A DNA stretch of 64,000 nucleotides from NCBI GenBank assembly GCA_022446905.1, contig JAKVBT010000012.1, positions 40,125-104,124 on the forward strand, read 5' to 3'. This DNA comes from Phycisphaerales bacterium (lineage in GTDB: Bacteria > Planctomycetota > Phycisphaerae > Phycisphaerales > SM1A02). Positions 1-9,237 of this stretch are shown piece by piece (positions within the stretch are counted from its first letter, which is position 1; every line of letters starts with the position of its first letter). A program made the position numbers and the translations under genes. Under the pieces are notes generated by a model, which saw only the letters and a program-made list of their open reading frames with translations, did no database searches and had not been told where the DNA came from.

Positions 1-1454
1 CGCTGCGATTCGCCAGTCAGTGGGTCTTCCAATAAAACATGCGGCACCGCTTGACCATTAATTTGATGGCGATCATCTACTAACCAGTCAGATGCCACCA
101 TTTCAAATGGTCGATTCTCCGGGGCAGGTGATTGCTGCACCTTTCCCCCTGCCTCAATGCACCGATCTGGCACATGAGGAACTGAATCGACCTGGCCGGT
201 GTAATACGCCACGTGAAACTGCACTGGAGGGAGTTCCGGACGATCCTGATTGACATAGATACGACTGATATAACTCTTCGTGCCCAACTGTTCAGTTGTC
301 GCAGTATCAAGTTGAAGATCCTGAACCATCTGCCAAGAACCAAGTGTTGACGGCGTCAAGGAGATTGGATGCCGAAGAGCGATTGGCTCGCTGCGTAAAT
401 GCACATTGAGCCACGATGCGACGGCCTGAAAGGCAGCGCCGCCAATGACTAGCAGGACTACTGAACTGATAAAGACCGTAGACAGGCGACCTGCAAACCG
501 AATCTCAAGGGGTTGATCATCCGCGGCGGTGGACTCAACATCATCTTCTTCAACCAGAACAACATGTTTGAGAACCCACATGACTCCGAGGTAAATGAAG
601 AAGGCGGGGATCAACCAGAGCATGCCAATCATCGAATGAAAGTCGCCTGCGGCAAATCCCGAGTCATAAGTTGCCAGGATGCCAAGTGTCATGACCCGAA
701 ATATGTTGATGATGATGGCTGTCGGTATGGCCGCCAGCACAAGAAGCACACGCTGCCACAAAGTGTCTAGCCCGCTCCAAGCCATTGCAACACCGAGCGC
801 AAGAAAGGCCACAAGCATGCGCATGCCACTGCATGCTTCTGCGACATTGACTGGAACATCTCGACCATCGTCAAATATGTGAATGGTGTGCCCATCGCGA
901 GAAACGTCAAAACCAATCATGGCGAGACCAAACTCGGCGCCATGAGTGGCAATGCCCTGAAGCCGAAACGTCAGCACTTCAAGCAAGCCCTGCGAGATCG
1001 TCTGGCTAAAGATCACCAAATACGCCACTGGAAACCACAGCCACCGCATCGCACGCCAACCACAAAATGCAAGTACCAAGCCAAAGATCACAAGGCCAAC
1101 ACCAGCGCCTTGGAAATTGTGATGCCGAGCCCATACCGGCCCAAGAGAAACAAGACTGAACCAAGCAATACCCATCAATACAAGCAGAAGGCCAATGAAA
1201 CTTGGCCTAAACGGCTCTGCCAGAATCCTCCTGCGACTGACCCAGACAAACCACCCGGCAATGAATGGGATGACCAGCGTGTGACCCCAGTCCGCCTGAA
1301 ACTCGATTGCAAACCTCACCTGCCGCTCAAGAAAGATCCAAAAGACAGCAATGAAGACCACTAGCAAGATCAAACCATGCGCAAAGAAACGCTGAGGCGT
1401 AATGGCTCTTGCCATCTCCTGAGGAATCGGCGGAATGCTGAGCGGATCGGTCAT
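1..1454 (-). CDS. Exosortase fused to EpsI-like domain (3' end beyond window)
   Basis: This gene is open at the left edge; about 484 residues are visible, from an ATG at 1454. It is a multi-pass membrane protein of the exosortase/archaeosortase family, the transpeptidase-like enzymes thought to process PEP-CTERM proteins at the membrane. The proposed catalytic triad is all present: Cys208 in AEACSGMR, Arg253 in NIFRVM, and His273 in DFHSMIGMLW. After about residue 330, one more membrane segment leads into an EpsI-like region (FHVAYYTG near 413-420, then PHVPDRCIEAGGK with Cys432), a partner usually encoded downstream or fused. It starts 48 bases after the stop of the Wza-like gene on the same strand, so the two probably share a transcript. 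No clear Shine-Dalgarno sequence precedes the ATG. A PEP-CTERM-type protein at 51233-51760 is a possible substrate (inference). Confidence 0.88.
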   Translation of the reverse strand, partial: MTDPLSIPPIPQEMARAITPQRFFAHGLILLVVFIAVFWIFLERQVRFAIEFQADWGHTLVIPFIAGWFVWVSRRRILAEPFRPSFIGLLLVLMGIAWFSLVSLGPVWARHHNFQGAGVGLVIFGLVLAFCGWRAMRWLWFPVAYLVIFSQTISQGLLEVLTFRLQGIATHGAEFGLAMIGFDVSRDGHTIHIFDDGRDVPVNVAEACSGMRMLVAFLALGVAMAWSGLDTLWQRVLLVLAAIPTAIIINIFRVMTLGILATYDSGFAAGDFHSMIGMLWLIPAFFIYLGVMWVLKHVVLVEEDDVESTAADDQPLEIRFAGRLSTVFISSVVLLVIGGAAFQAVASWLNVHLRSEPIALRHPISLTPSTLGSWQMVQDLQLDTATTEQLGTKSYISRIYVNQDRPELPPVQFHVAYYTGQVDSVPHVPDRCIEAGGKVQQSPAPENRPFEMVASDWLVDDRHQINGQAVPHVLLEDPLTGESQ

Positions 1455-1502
1455 CGAATCGTTGCAGCGAACACTGTTGTCTGTATGAGCCACATCACGC
1501 TA

Positions 1503-3053
1503 TTAACGGAAGTTCACTGGAGGCGCGCCGAACACGTCATTACCAAAGTTGCGGTCCAGAAGGAACCCAAATCCATAGTTCATCCTGAACCCATTTCGGA
1601 ACACGGCCAGTGGATACGCAAACCAATTTGTCCCGACGAGAATGTGATCATTGGGTTTTAGCACTACATCTGGCTCTGTGCGGCGGCGAATGGCACCAAG
1701 ATCCAGACGAATGGTTGCCTCTCGGCCCTCATCAAGCTGCCGCACAAGATCAACACGATCTGGAATAGCCAAACTGCTCAGCCCGCCCGCCATGGCGATG
1801 ACGCGGCTCAGGGTGATCCTGTCCGTTGATGGCAGCGCATATGCATTTGGCTGACGCACTTCACCACTGATGTACACCAGACCCACCTCAGGACCATCTA
1901 CATAAATCTGATCACTCGGACGAATGATGAGATTGAGATCCATATCACCGTGCGAAAGGCGCTTGTATGGAACCTCAATGACCCGTTCGACAATCAGATC
2001 CCCAGCATTCAGCTCATCTCCATCACCACTTTTGCTCGGCCCAACTGAAGCATGCCGGCGCTGCACCCAACGATTCTGATCTGGGAGGAAGACATATGGG
2101 GTTGACTCTTCATGGTGTCCCATTCCATGCGCAGCGTTCCCTGCGACATGCGGAAGTCTCACGGCCGCAGGCGTGAGATCTTCTATGTCAATAGGCGGCG
2201 CAGCGGAATCTTCCCATGCGCCTGGACTCGGAGCAGGGGCCACTTCAGTAGATCCACTCTGTTTTTCCGCCGGCACAGAGGGGGCATCCTGCAATTGATT
2301 AATCAGTGACTCAATATCAACAGGCGCCTCACTTGACGCCCTCTTTGTCTCTGATGCTGGACGATCACCACGCCTCATTTCATGCCAGGGTGGATGCAGA
2401 TCACGATCCACTGCCACCTGCCGGACGACATAAATCCTCCTTGTCGACAGGGGCACTCCTCCTGCCATCGCAAGTGCATCCAGCAATCGCAGATTCGGAT
2501 CCTGCAATGTGAACCGACCAGGCTGGTTGATATGCCCATAAAGGGTGTATGTCAGCGCCCCACCTTCCATCAGGTTGACATTCACCGTCGGATTGGACAT
2601 GACATTCTTCGAGAGTTGAGCAACAATCTCTTCATGAAGTTCCGGAATGGTGTAGCCCGCTGCGGGTATCGCCCCAAGCGTAGGTATCTGCAACTCCCCT
2701 GCCGGATCAACTCGACCAGTGAATGGGAAGAACTGCCCTGGGGTATACAACTCGTAAATCTGAACCTCGATGACATCACCCGGGTGGAGCCGGTATCCAA
2801 GATCACTTGGCAAAAGATCTTCGCGCGTCACTGAGGTGGTTTTGCCCCACGGATCCGCTGCGGGCTCGATGGCTGCAATACGATCAAGGACTGGCATGGT
2901 GACCGGAGTCGTACCGAAATAGCCCGTCTTCGAGGGGTCGAAGAAGCTATTGACTTGACAGCCAGCGGAACCCAGTACCGTCAGGCCAAGCAGAGCAGAG
3001 AGCACGCGCCATGATCGCTTCGGCTTGGGGGCTCGGTTGAACTTGGGTCTCAC
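1503..3053 (-). CDS. Wza-like polysaccharide export outer-membrane lipoprotein
   Basis: This is a polysaccharide biosynthesis/export protein, expected to form an outer-membrane or periplasmic channel for exopolysaccharide. A lipoprotein signal peptide ends in the lipobox LGSAGC (Cys32 counted from the GTG at 3053). A Poly_export-type domain follows at about residues 85-165, then an SLBB-like segment (LYGHINQPGRFTL, near 170-215) and a second SLBB-like segment near residues 390-440 (VYISGEVRQPNAYALP). Between them lies a long acidic, Pro/Ala-rich linker, so at 516 aa the protein is longer than many family members. The start is uncertain: GTG at 3053 has GGAG nine bases upstream, and another GTG lies at 3068; no ATG is available. 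Exosortase follows directly downstream, a pairing known from EPS/PEP-CTERM loci. No glycosyltransferases are in the window. Confidence 0.85.
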   Translation of the reverse strand: MRPKFNRAPKPKRSWRVLSALLGLTVLGSAGCQVNSFFDPSKTGYFGTTPVTMPVLDRIAAIEPAADPWGKTTSVTREDLLPSDLGYRLHPGDVIEVQIYELYTPGQFFPFTGRVDPAGELQIPTLGAIPAAGYTIPELHEEIVAQLSKNVMSNPTVNVNLMEGGALTYTLYGHINQPGRFTLQDPNLRLLDALAMAGGVPLSTRRIYVVRQVAVDRDLHPPWHEMRRGDRPASETKRASSEAPVDIESLINQLQDAPSVPAEKQSGSTEVAPAPSPGAWEDSAAPPIDIEDLTPAAVRLPHVAGNAAHGMGHHEESTPYVFLPDQNRWVQRRHASVGPSKSGDGDELNAGDLIVERVIEVPYKRLSHGDMDLNLIIRPSDQIYVDGPEVGLVYISGEVRQPNAYALPSTDRITLSRVIAMAGGLSSLAIPDRVDLVRQLDEGREATIRLDLGAIRRRTEPDVVLKPNDHILVGTNWFAYPLAVFRNGFRMNYGFGFLLDRNFGNDVFGAPPVNFR

Positions 3054-3281
3054 GCTGAGGCTCTCCACACTCGTTCCGCCCAGGGCCAGTATGCGGACTG
3101 TACCCCACTAAAGCAGTCCAGACGGGCCATTATCGACCTTAAGGCACCCGTGCGCTCACATTCAGTGCCAATCTGGTGTCCGCCTCTCCAGTATCCAAAC
3201 GCTTTGGCACCCCCATGGGTGCGCGCGGACCGCTGAATTTCCCTGAGATTTCTCAACGCACAGCCTCGATATCATGTCGTG

Positions 3282-4319
3282 ATGTCCAAGTCGCCCGGTT
3301 TGAAGAGCGTGACCCAGCGGCATCCCCGCCCTTTGGGGGGTGACACAGCCCGTGGGCATCGGCAGGAGGCGATTTTCAGTCTGTCCGATCAAGTGCTTTC
3401 GAATACGGCACAGCAGTCCCTACTGCATGGGCGGAAGCCATCGTGGATCAGAGCACCAATGCCCGGTGGCGATGCCTATCTCCGAACCAAAGAAACTATT
3501 GAGGCCAATCAGCTCCACACCGTCTGCCAGGAAGCTTCCTGCCCCAACATCGGTGAATGCTGGGCCCGTGGCACCGCCACGATCATGATTTTGGGTGATG
3601 TGTGTACTCGATCGTGTGGATTCTGCAATGTCAAAACAGGCAGACCTCCAATGACCGATTTGGATGAGCCAAGAAGAGTCGCCAACGCACTGTCAGGAAC
3701 TGACTTGCAGCACATTGTCATCACCTCTGTCGACCGTGATGACCTCCCAGATGGTGGGGCTGCAATTTGGGCAGAGACAATTGAGCGTGTACACCATGCA
3801 TGCCCCGGCATGACTGTCGAAGTGTTGACTGGAGACTTTCAAGGCGATCTTGATGCCTTGCAACTGGTCATGGACGCCAAACCCGAAATCTTGGCCCACA
3901 ACGTTGAGACCGTTCCTCGCATGCACCCCGCGGTCCGCCCCCAAGCCCGATATGAGCGATCGCTGCAGGTTTTGACTCACATCCATGAAGGCGGACTGGT
4001 TGCCAAGACCAGCCTGATGGTCGGTATTGGCGAACGAGATGACGAACTCGAAGCGACCATTCATGACATCGCAGATGTCAGTAGCACCGACATCTTGACC
4101 ATCGGTCAATACCTGCAACCCACCCGCAACCACCTCCCGATTCACCGCTGGGTACCCCCATCAACCTTTGATCACTGGAAACAGGTTGGCCTCCATGCGG
4201 GATTTCGTGTGGTTGAGTCTGGGCCGCTGGTGCGGAGTTCTTACCACGCCGATGCTCAAGCACGCTTGGCCGAGGTCTCGACCGGACTCGCTGGGCCCCC
4301 GACTTCAATGCCCAATTGA
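3282..4319 (+). CDS. lipA: Lipoyl synthase
   Basis: LipA is a radical SAM enzyme that inserts two sulfurs into protein-bound octanoyl groups to make lipoate for the 2-oxoacid dehydrogenases and the glycine cleavage system. Both iron-sulfur motifs are intact: the auxiliary cluster triad C82/C87/C93 in CQEASCPNIGEC and the SAM-cluster triad C108/C112/C115 in CTRSCGFC. The C-terminal RSSY motif, which supplies the serine ligand of the auxiliary cluster, is present in LVRSSYHAD. The protein is about 345 aa from the ATG at 3282, roughly 30 residues longer at the N terminus than usual, so initiation further downstream is possible. It is divergent from the Wza-like gene. No lipB or lplA is adjacent. 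Confidence 0.96.
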   Translation: MSKSPGLKSVTQRHPRPLGGDTARGHRQEAIFSLSDQVLSNTAQQSLLHGRKPSWIRAPMPGGDAYLRTKETIEANQLHTVCQEASCPNIGECWARGTATIMILGDVCTRSCGFCNVKTGRPPMTDLDEPRRVANALSGTDLQHIVITSVDRDDLPDGGAAIWAETIERVHHACPGMTVEVLTGDFQGDLDALQLVMDAKPEILAHNVETVPRMHPAVRPQARYERSLQVLTHIHEGGLVAKTSLMVGIGERDDELEATIHDIADVSSTDILTIGQYLQPTRNHLPIHRWVPPSTFDHWKQVGLHAGFRVVESGPLVRSSYHADAQARLAEVSTGLAGPPTSMPN

Positions 4320-4430
4320 AGCATCGAATTCCTCCCACTTCCTCCCTATAGGTGCGATGATTTCAATGCTTTGCAGGCAAGCGCCTCGCAGGGGTGATCT
4401 GATCGCGCATCGCCAAGCCAAAGCCCCAAA

Positions 4431-4465
4431 CGACTGCACGGCCTTGAATCAAGGCCGTGCAGTCG
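4431..4465. repeat. Perfect 17-bp inverted repeat (long hairpin) after lipA
   Basis: The two 17-base arms match perfectly around a single central base; as RNA this would be a stem of about 15 bp with a five-base loop (GAATC). It lies 111 bases past the lipA stop and 135 bases before the chloride transporter. A purine run of G and A (about 4464-4483) follows on the plus strand instead of the T-run expected of an intrinsic terminator. It could be a terminator of unusual form, a processing hairpin or a protein-binding palindrome. Confidence 0.7.
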
Positions 4466-4600
4466 GAGAGAGAGGAGAGAGAGTCGTGTGAGGGGATGCA
4501 AAGTGCATCCAATAGGGACAACCCTGATGGGCAGTCTGGCCTTTCGGACTTCCCCGAAGAAATGTAGGATTGTGCCAAATCGCCCACTTAGAGCCCTGGA

Positions 4601-6247
4601 ATGCCCCCAAACGCCTTGCCCAAACCGACTGACCAGTCTGAATCCCCAGTCCCGCCCACGAGCATTGCTCCGCTGGAGACGTGGAAGGACCGGTTTTTCT
4701 CATTCCGAGCGCTCGCCCTGATTCTGATTGCCATTGGGGCTGCAGCCCTCACAGGCTTGGTAGCGCTCTACTTTCGGCAGGCCGACATTTACGGCTCAGA
4801 CATGTTTCTGCAGCTGCACGGCATGGACACGATTCTGGGGGTATCCCTTCCTGGAGGCACTGGAGTCTGGTTGTCTGCGGCGCTAGTCATCGTGGCCATG
4901 GTGGCGATCATCGTCCTGCGCGACACATTCTTCCCGGGAACCGAAGGGACCGGCATCCCACAAGCCATTGCCTGCTTGAAAGTGCCCGACTCTGGGTTTC
5001 GCAAGTACATGCTGTCGATCCGGATCGCGATTGGCAAAATCATCCTGCTCACCATGGGTCTGTTTGGAGGCATGACCATTGGCCGCGAGGGTCCCTCTGT
5101 GCATGTTGGGGCCTGCCTCATGTACCTGGTCACCAAAGTCCGCCGTTTCCCTGATCATCTCGTGCAACGCGGGCTCATTCTTGCAGGGGGTGGTGCAGGT
5201 ATTGCAGCAGCCTTTAACGCGCCCATTGCCGGAATGATCTTTGCCTTCGAAGAGATCGGAAGGTCATTTGAGAAGAACAACGCAGCCACCATTGTCCGCA
5301 CGGTGCTCATCGCATCATTGGTGGTCATTGCGAGCCTTGGCTGGGACTACCTGTTCTACGGGCAGGTCACTCATGAGTTTGGCTTTGAACCACTGCACTG
5401 GCTCTGCGCCGCGATCATCGGCGTCATCGGTGGGTTCTTGGGTGGTTTTTTTGCACTCTTGGTAGTCCGTGGTACGCCCATCGTGACACGCTGCCTCAGA
5501 CGTGCACGCTGGCTGACGGCAGCAGGACTCGGCTTAGCACTGGCCATCACTGGCATCCTGTCACAGGGACAAAGCTATGGCAGTGGTTACCCCCAAGCGC
5601 GGGCCATCCTGATCTACCGGGACACTGATTACTACCAGACCTTAGGGGTATCCCACGACGCCGACCAAGAGGCGATTCGCATGGCCTATGAAAATCTGGC
5701 CCATGCACAGACACTGCTGGATGACAAAGGTCACGTGATCGAGCGAACGCTTGAAATCGAAGGTGCGTATAAGACACTCAGCGATCCAAATGAACGAGCC
5801 TATTACGACCGGTGGGTCGTCGATCAGGGGGACTACCCATGGTGGTATGCCCCTGCGAAGGCAACGGGCTCCTTTTTCAGCCTGATCAGCGGCATTCCCG
5901 GGGGCTTGTTCGACCCCAGCCTCTCAGTTGGCGCTGGCCTAGGCGATATCTGCGCGGACGTCTGCCATGACTTCTTTGGCGGCATTCGGCCACAGTTTGT
6001 CATTCTTTTATTCATGGTGGCCTATTTTGCAGGAGTCGTTCAGAGCCCGATTACGGTCTTTGTGATCATGATTGAAATGACCGACGCACGGTACGCGACG
6101 TTGCCGCTGATGATGACTGCCATCATCGCGTATGAATGCTCATCGCTGGTCTGCAAAACCGCGATCTATGAAGCATTAGCTGAGATCTTCCTCGGGAATG
6201 TGAAGAAGCGTGCACAAGCCAAGGGCGAACAGGTGCCAAGTGGGTAG
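4601..6247 (+). CDS. ClC-family chloride transporter with inserted J-like domain
   Basis: This 548-aa membrane protein has the ClC signatures in order: GTGIP (116-120), GREGP (161-165, with gating Glu163), FEEIG (216-220, with Glu217/218 at the proton-glutamate position of exchangers), [11 protein letters not shown] (431-441) and the pore Tyr of helix R (Tyr523 in KTAIYEAL). This pattern suggests a H+/Cl- exchanger. Residues 342-404 are foreign to the family: [12 protein letters not shown], a helix with [11 protein letters not shown], then [16 protein letters not shown], closely matching the frame of a DnaJ J-domain. The HPD motif is absent. The insert lies where helices just before the GIPGGLF helix are normally found. 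The N-terminal 30 residues are Pro-rich and cytosolic. The gene is flanked by lipA and a sigma factor on the same strand, with no overlap. Confidence 0.9.
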   Translation: MPPNALPKPTDQSESPVPPTSIAPLETWKDRFFSFRALALILIAIGAAALTGLVALYFRQADIYGSDMFLQLHGMDTILGVSLPGGTGVWLSAALVIVAMVAIIVLRDTFFPGTEGTGIPQAIACLKVPDSGFRKYMLSIRIAIGKIILLTMGLFGGMTIGREGPSVHVGACLMYLVTKVRRFPDHLVQRGLILAGGGAGIAAAFNAPIAGMIFAFEEIGRSFEKNNAATIVRTVLIASLVVIASLGWDYLFYGQVTHEFGFEPLHWLCAAIIGVIGGFLGGFFALLVVRGTPIVTRCLRRARWLTAAGLGLALAITGILSQGQSYGSGYPQARAILIYRDTDYYQTLGVSHDADQEAIRMAYENLAHAQTLLDDKGHVIERTLEIEGAYKTLSDPNERAYYDRWVVDQGDYPWWYAPAKATGSFFSLISGIPGGLFDPSLSVGAGLGDICADVCHDFFGGIRPQFVILLFMVAYFAGVVQSPITVFVIMIEMTDARYATLPLMMTAIIAYECSSLVCKTAIYEALAEIFLGNVKKRAQAKGEQVPSG

Positions 6248-6381
6248 GCCGCCCTACCCTGACTACTGATACGACCAACACAATCGTTAGTTCAATCAAG
6301 GGCTTGCAAATTGCGCGAACCTGTGATGGGGGTCATCGCGTAACAGGCTCCGCGGCGTGTTTGCCGCCCGCAGAGCACCAC

Positions 6382-7224
6382 ATGGTTGAACAAAAGCCCC
6401 AATCGGATCTCGATCTGTATTTTCGCGACATCGGTCGAATTGAATTACTTGAACAGGCTGAAGAACGACGCTTAGCGTGGCGCATCATCAACGATGCATG
6501 CCCCTCGGCCAAGTCACACATGATTCAAGCCAACCTTCGCCTGGTTGTCAGCATCGCCAAGAGGTATGCCGCCCGCGGTGTATCCATGGCTGATTTAATC
6601 AACGAGGGCAACTTAGGTCTGATTCGAGCCGTTGAGCGATTCGACCCGGCCCTAGGCCATCGATTCTCGACCTATGCCACCTGGTGGATCCGCAAGACGA
6701 TCAAACAAACGCTGGAAGCAGTTGGTCATCCCATGCACATCCCTGCATACATGCAGCGGCGGATGGCCGCATGGAGTGAAACTCTACAGAGATTGCAAAA
6801 CGAACTTGGGCGAGCGCCAACCCCCAAGGAAATGGCGGCAGCCATGCATGTCCCAAGATGCAAACTTGACCTCATTCACCGCACAATGGCTGCAACACGA
6901 TCCAACCTCCGTTGGCATGCTGATCGCGAAGGCAGCCTGCAAAGCGCCGCTGGTCATCACCCAGATGTTTCCAGTGAACCGGTTGATGCGGATATCGAAC
7001 AATCTGACGACTTGGCGAAAGTCGCAGAGATACTCCAATCCCTTGATGACATTCAGGCCAAGGTCGTACGGATGCGGTTTGGCTTAGATGGCCAAACGCC
7101 ACGCACTTTGCATGAAACGAGTCTTGAAGTTGGGCTGACGCGTGAGCGCGTACGTCAAATTGAACATCGCACACTGACACAGATCCGGCACGCTTTCAAC
7201 TATCGGTCACGCCGAGCGGGCTGA
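6382..7224 (+). CDS. RNA polymerase sigma factor, sigma-70 family (group 2-like)
   Basis: The translation has sigma-70 regions in order: 1.2 ([15 protein letters not shown]), 2.1-2.4 ([18 protein letters not shown] and [16 protein letters not shown]), region 3 ([13 protein letters not shown] onwards) and 4.1-4.2 ([10 protein letters not shown] and [19 protein letters not shown], the helix-turn-helix for the -35 element). It lacks region 1.1 and the large non-conserved insert of housekeeping RpoD, so it is an alternative, RpoS/HrdB-like factor of about 280 aa. The ATG at 6382 is preferred because region 1.2 begins directly after it; an in-frame TTG at 6304 would add 26 low-quality residues. 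No anti-sigma factor is adjacent. It is convergent with the HdeD-like gene of the stress cluster; a regulatory link to that cluster is only a guess. Confidence 0.92.
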   Translation: MVEQKPQSDLDLYFRDIGRIELLEQAEERRLAWRIINDACPSAKSHMIQANLRLVVSIAKRYAARGVSMADLINEGNLGLIRAVERFDPALGHRFSTYATWWIRKTIKQTLEAVGHPMHIPAYMQRRMAAWSETLQRLQNELGRAPTPKEMAAAMHVPRCKLDLIHRTMAATRSNLRWHADREGSLQSAAGHHPDVSSEPVDADIEQSDDLAKVAEILQSLDDIQAKVVRMRFGLDGQTPRTLHETSLEVGLTRERVRQIEHRTLTQIRHAFNYRSRRAG

Positions 7225-7232
7225 GTGTGCCG

Positions 7233-7838
7233 TCACGAATCGTGTGCCACTGGCCCGCGAGCGATTGGCACAGTGGCCGCATTCCACAGTGCCATCAACA
7301 TCATGCCAAGCATGATCAGTTGAATTCCAAATAGCAGCCCTGGTGCCCACAGCGCATCTGAGGGATACCACGCCAGCAGCAAAATGCCCAACAGCAGTCC
7401 GGCACAACCACTGAGGACTTGCAGTCCCGGGGCAACCGTTGATCGCCAAGGCACACCAAGAAGATCACTGAGACCACGAAGGAGCGAGAAGATGGCTAAC
7501 ACAAGTGTCATTGCTTGAAGACCTTCAAAAGGCCAGATCAATAGCAGCGCACCCAATATGAGCAGCAACATCCCAGAGAGCGCTGTAGAACCACGATGCT
7601 CGCCACCACCAGCACCACTGCGAATCAAACCCAAGACACCGATCAGGACACACAGAACACCGAGAAGAACATCAACCCAGAGACTCGCTACCCCAGCAAA
7701 AACAATGGCAAGAAAGCCACCGATCAGGCAGATGATGCCCTCTATGAGAAGAACCTGACGTCCCTGCCGCAGCAAGTTCAGGACTTCACCAGGGGTCGGG
7801 GACATCGGGCTGGTCGCGGAAGATGTTGATTCGGTCAT
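7233..7838 (-). CDS. HdeD/DUF308-like membrane protein
   Basis: This protein of about 201 aa has six predicted membrane segments and the repeated small-residue pattern of HdeD-type proteins (IICLIGGFLAIVFAG, VLLGVLCVLIGVLGLI, MLLLILGALLLIW, then three more). In Escherichia coli HdeD belongs to an acid-resistance island; its mechanism is not established. The ATG at 7838 is chosen because GGAG lies eight bases upstream; the in-frame TTG at 7868 lacks this support. It sits downstream of two Hsp20 genes on the same strand, separated by a likely terminator (7888-7927), so it may have its own promoter in the gap. The context suggests a role in envelope or proteotoxic stress (inference). Confidence 0.82.
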   Translation of the reverse strand: MTESTSSATSPMSPTPGEVLNLLRQGRQVLLIEGIICLIGGFLAIVFAGVASLWVDVLLGVLCVLIGVLGLIRSGAGGGEHRGSTALSGMLLLILGALLLIWPFEGLQAMTLVLAIFSLLRGLSDLLGVPWRSTVAPGLQVLSGCAGLLLGILLLAWYPSDALWAPGLLFGIQLIMLGMMLMALWNAATVPIARGPVAHDS

Positions 7839-7887
7839 GTCATGTGCTCCAAGAACAGTTCGTATCAACTTGGCATGCTACCGCTGA

Positions 7888-7927
7888 GAAGAACAACACG
7901 GGACCCAATCCGAAGATGGATCCCGTG
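7888..7927 (-). terminator. Likely intrinsic terminator after Hsp20 gene
   Basis: Read on the minus strand, a stem of ten pairs (arms 7918-7927 and 7897-7906, one of them a G-U pair) closes a loop of about 11 bases and is followed by a T-rich tail (TTGTTCTTCT). It lies about 95 bases past the Hsp20 stop at 8023 and before the HdeD-like start. Confidence 0.55.
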
Positions 7928-8022
7928 TGCATGAGCGAGTCGTTGGTGGAGCGGGAGGAAGGAGCTTCCATTGGAGAGGTCGCGCCGCGACTCGCTCGGA
8001 AGCGTGCGACCGAGAGAGGAGA

Positions 8023-8433
8023 TCAGGCAGTACGCACCTCAATTCGACGGGCCTTGGCTGGCACGACCTTGGGCAAGGTCACCTGAAGGACGCCATCGCT
8101 GTAGTCAGCAACGATGTCCTCGGCTGAGATTCCCGATCCGATTCTGAAGGATCGGTGGAAGTCAGCAATACCATATTCCTGATGGCGGACTCGGCCGAGA
8201 TCGAGATAGCGATCTTCGACAGTTGCATCAATAGTCAGCATTTTGTCTTCGACTGAGATCTCAATCCCGTCGAGCGATACGCCAGGCATGTCTGCAACGA
8301 CGAGATACCGGTCTTCGGTCTCATAGACATCAACTGGAGCGCGATAACTCTGTGGTCGTTTGATGGCAGATTCAGAAACGCATGTGCCAGTCGTGCAGCT
8401 ATTGATTTGCTTGTTGGTAGTGTTCGTAGTCAT
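8023..8433 (-). CDS. Small heat shock protein, Hsp20 family
   Basis: This 136-aa protein is a compact alpha-crystallin-type chaperone, an ATP-independent holdase for unfolding proteins in the cytoplasm. The crystallin domain spans about residues 30-125: it opens with APVDVYETEDRYLVVADMPG and closes with the family motif YSDGVLQVTLPK. A short C-terminal I-x-I-type segment (RRIEV) for oligomer contacts is present. AGGAG stands upstream of the ATG at 8433. It lies 51 bases after another Hsp20 gene on the same strand and is probably co-transcribed with it. Confidence 0.93.
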   Translation of the reverse strand: MTTNTTNKQINSCTTGTCVSESAIKRPQSYRAPVDVYETEDRYLVVADMPGVSLDGIEISVEDKMLTIDATVEDRYLDLGRVRHQEYGIADFHRSFRIGSGISAEDIVADYSDGVLQVTLPKVVPAKARRIEVRTA

Positions 8434-8484
8434 CTCATGTACTCCTGTACAGTTTGATTGCTTGAGGATGTTTTGGGTTTGATT

Positions 8485-8949
8485 TCACCGTTGAGTGATG
8501 GCAACCCGATGCGTGCGGCACAAATCAGACTTGGGAAGTTCGATGGCGAGAATGCCGTTCTCAAGACTGGCTTCAATGGTTTCATCTCCGACGCCTTCCG
8601 GAAGGCGAAATGATCGCTCGAAACGAACCGCTGATCGCTCGCGGCGGATCGTTTCTGCGTTGTCAATGAGTTCCACGTTGCGGGTGCCTTCGATGGTCAG
8701 AATACGATCGGTGATACTGACTTCTAGATCCTTTGCGGAAACGCCTGGCATCTCAGCTTCAACAATGACAGTGTCATCACGCTCGATAACGTTGATGGCG
8801 GGGTTGGCACGCATAGAATCGAGGAAGTGCGGATGGGGAAGCATGGCGCCGAGCGAAGGCGTGGCGACACGGTCAAAGAGACGATCCAGTTCATTCCGGA
8901 GATTGGATACCGCGTTTGATGCGGGTGTGAGCATTGTTCGAGTAGTCAT
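8485..8949 (-). CDS. Small heat shock protein, Hsp20 family
   Basis: The start is set at the ATG at 8949, which has GGAG seven to eight bases upstream; the reading frame extends further but that part is leader. The 154-aa product has an N-terminal helix typical of class A Hsp20 proteins (NLRNELDRLFDRV), a crystallin domain (NVIERDDTVIVEAEMPGV to LENGILAIELPK) and a terminal V-A-I motif. The leader between the upstream terminator (9166-9205) and the ATG contains a perfect 7-bp hairpin at 9008-9025 and a weaker one nearer the gene, so the messenger start is probably structured. It heads a two-gene unit with the Hsp20 gene at 8023-8433. Confidence 0.93.
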   Translation of the reverse strand: MTTRTMLTPASNAVSNLRNELDRLFDRVATPSLGAMLPHPHFLDSMRANPAINVIERDDTVIVEAEMPGVSAKDLEVSITDRILTIEGTRNVELIDNAETIRRERSAVRFERSFRLPEGVGDETIEASLENGILAIELPKSDLCRTHRVAITQR

Positions 8950-9165
8950 GGCTGTGCTCCTATTGTTCTGCCAGGCTTGGCTGCCTAGCAATTGAATTCT
9001 GTGGTCCAGGCGGCGCTTGCCGCCTCTATCAATGAGGTCGCAACTGGCGTGCCAACAGCAATGTGTGCTGATTCGCTTCCCTAACCGACTTGAGTCAACC
9101 TTCGACTGCCACATGCAACAACTGGGTGCCAGCTTGGCAAGTCGCGTCAAGCCACTGAACTGCAC

Positions 9166-9205
9166 AAAAAGGGCGCCGGGACGGAAGAGCCCGTCCCGAC
9201 GCCCG
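9166..9205 (-). terminator. Intrinsic terminator of the crystallin-domain operon
   Basis: On the minus strand a G+C-rich stem (arms 9192-9205 and 9171-9184, one internal mismatch) with a six-base loop is followed immediately by five T residues. It lies 33 bases after the stop at 9238, so it ends the transcript of the two genes at 9238-10788 and separates them from the Hsp20 pair. Confidence 0.85.
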
Positions 9206-9237
9206 GCGGTTGCCCACCGAAGGATTCTGTTCATGCA

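Noticed and set aside
879..1364. A 161-aa plus-strand frame near the left edge.
   Set aside because: It is antisense to the exosortase, whose catalytic motifs are clear.
6304..6381. TTG start adding 26 residues to the sigma factor.
   Set aside because: The added residues match no sigma region, and the ATG at 6382 stands right before region 1.2.
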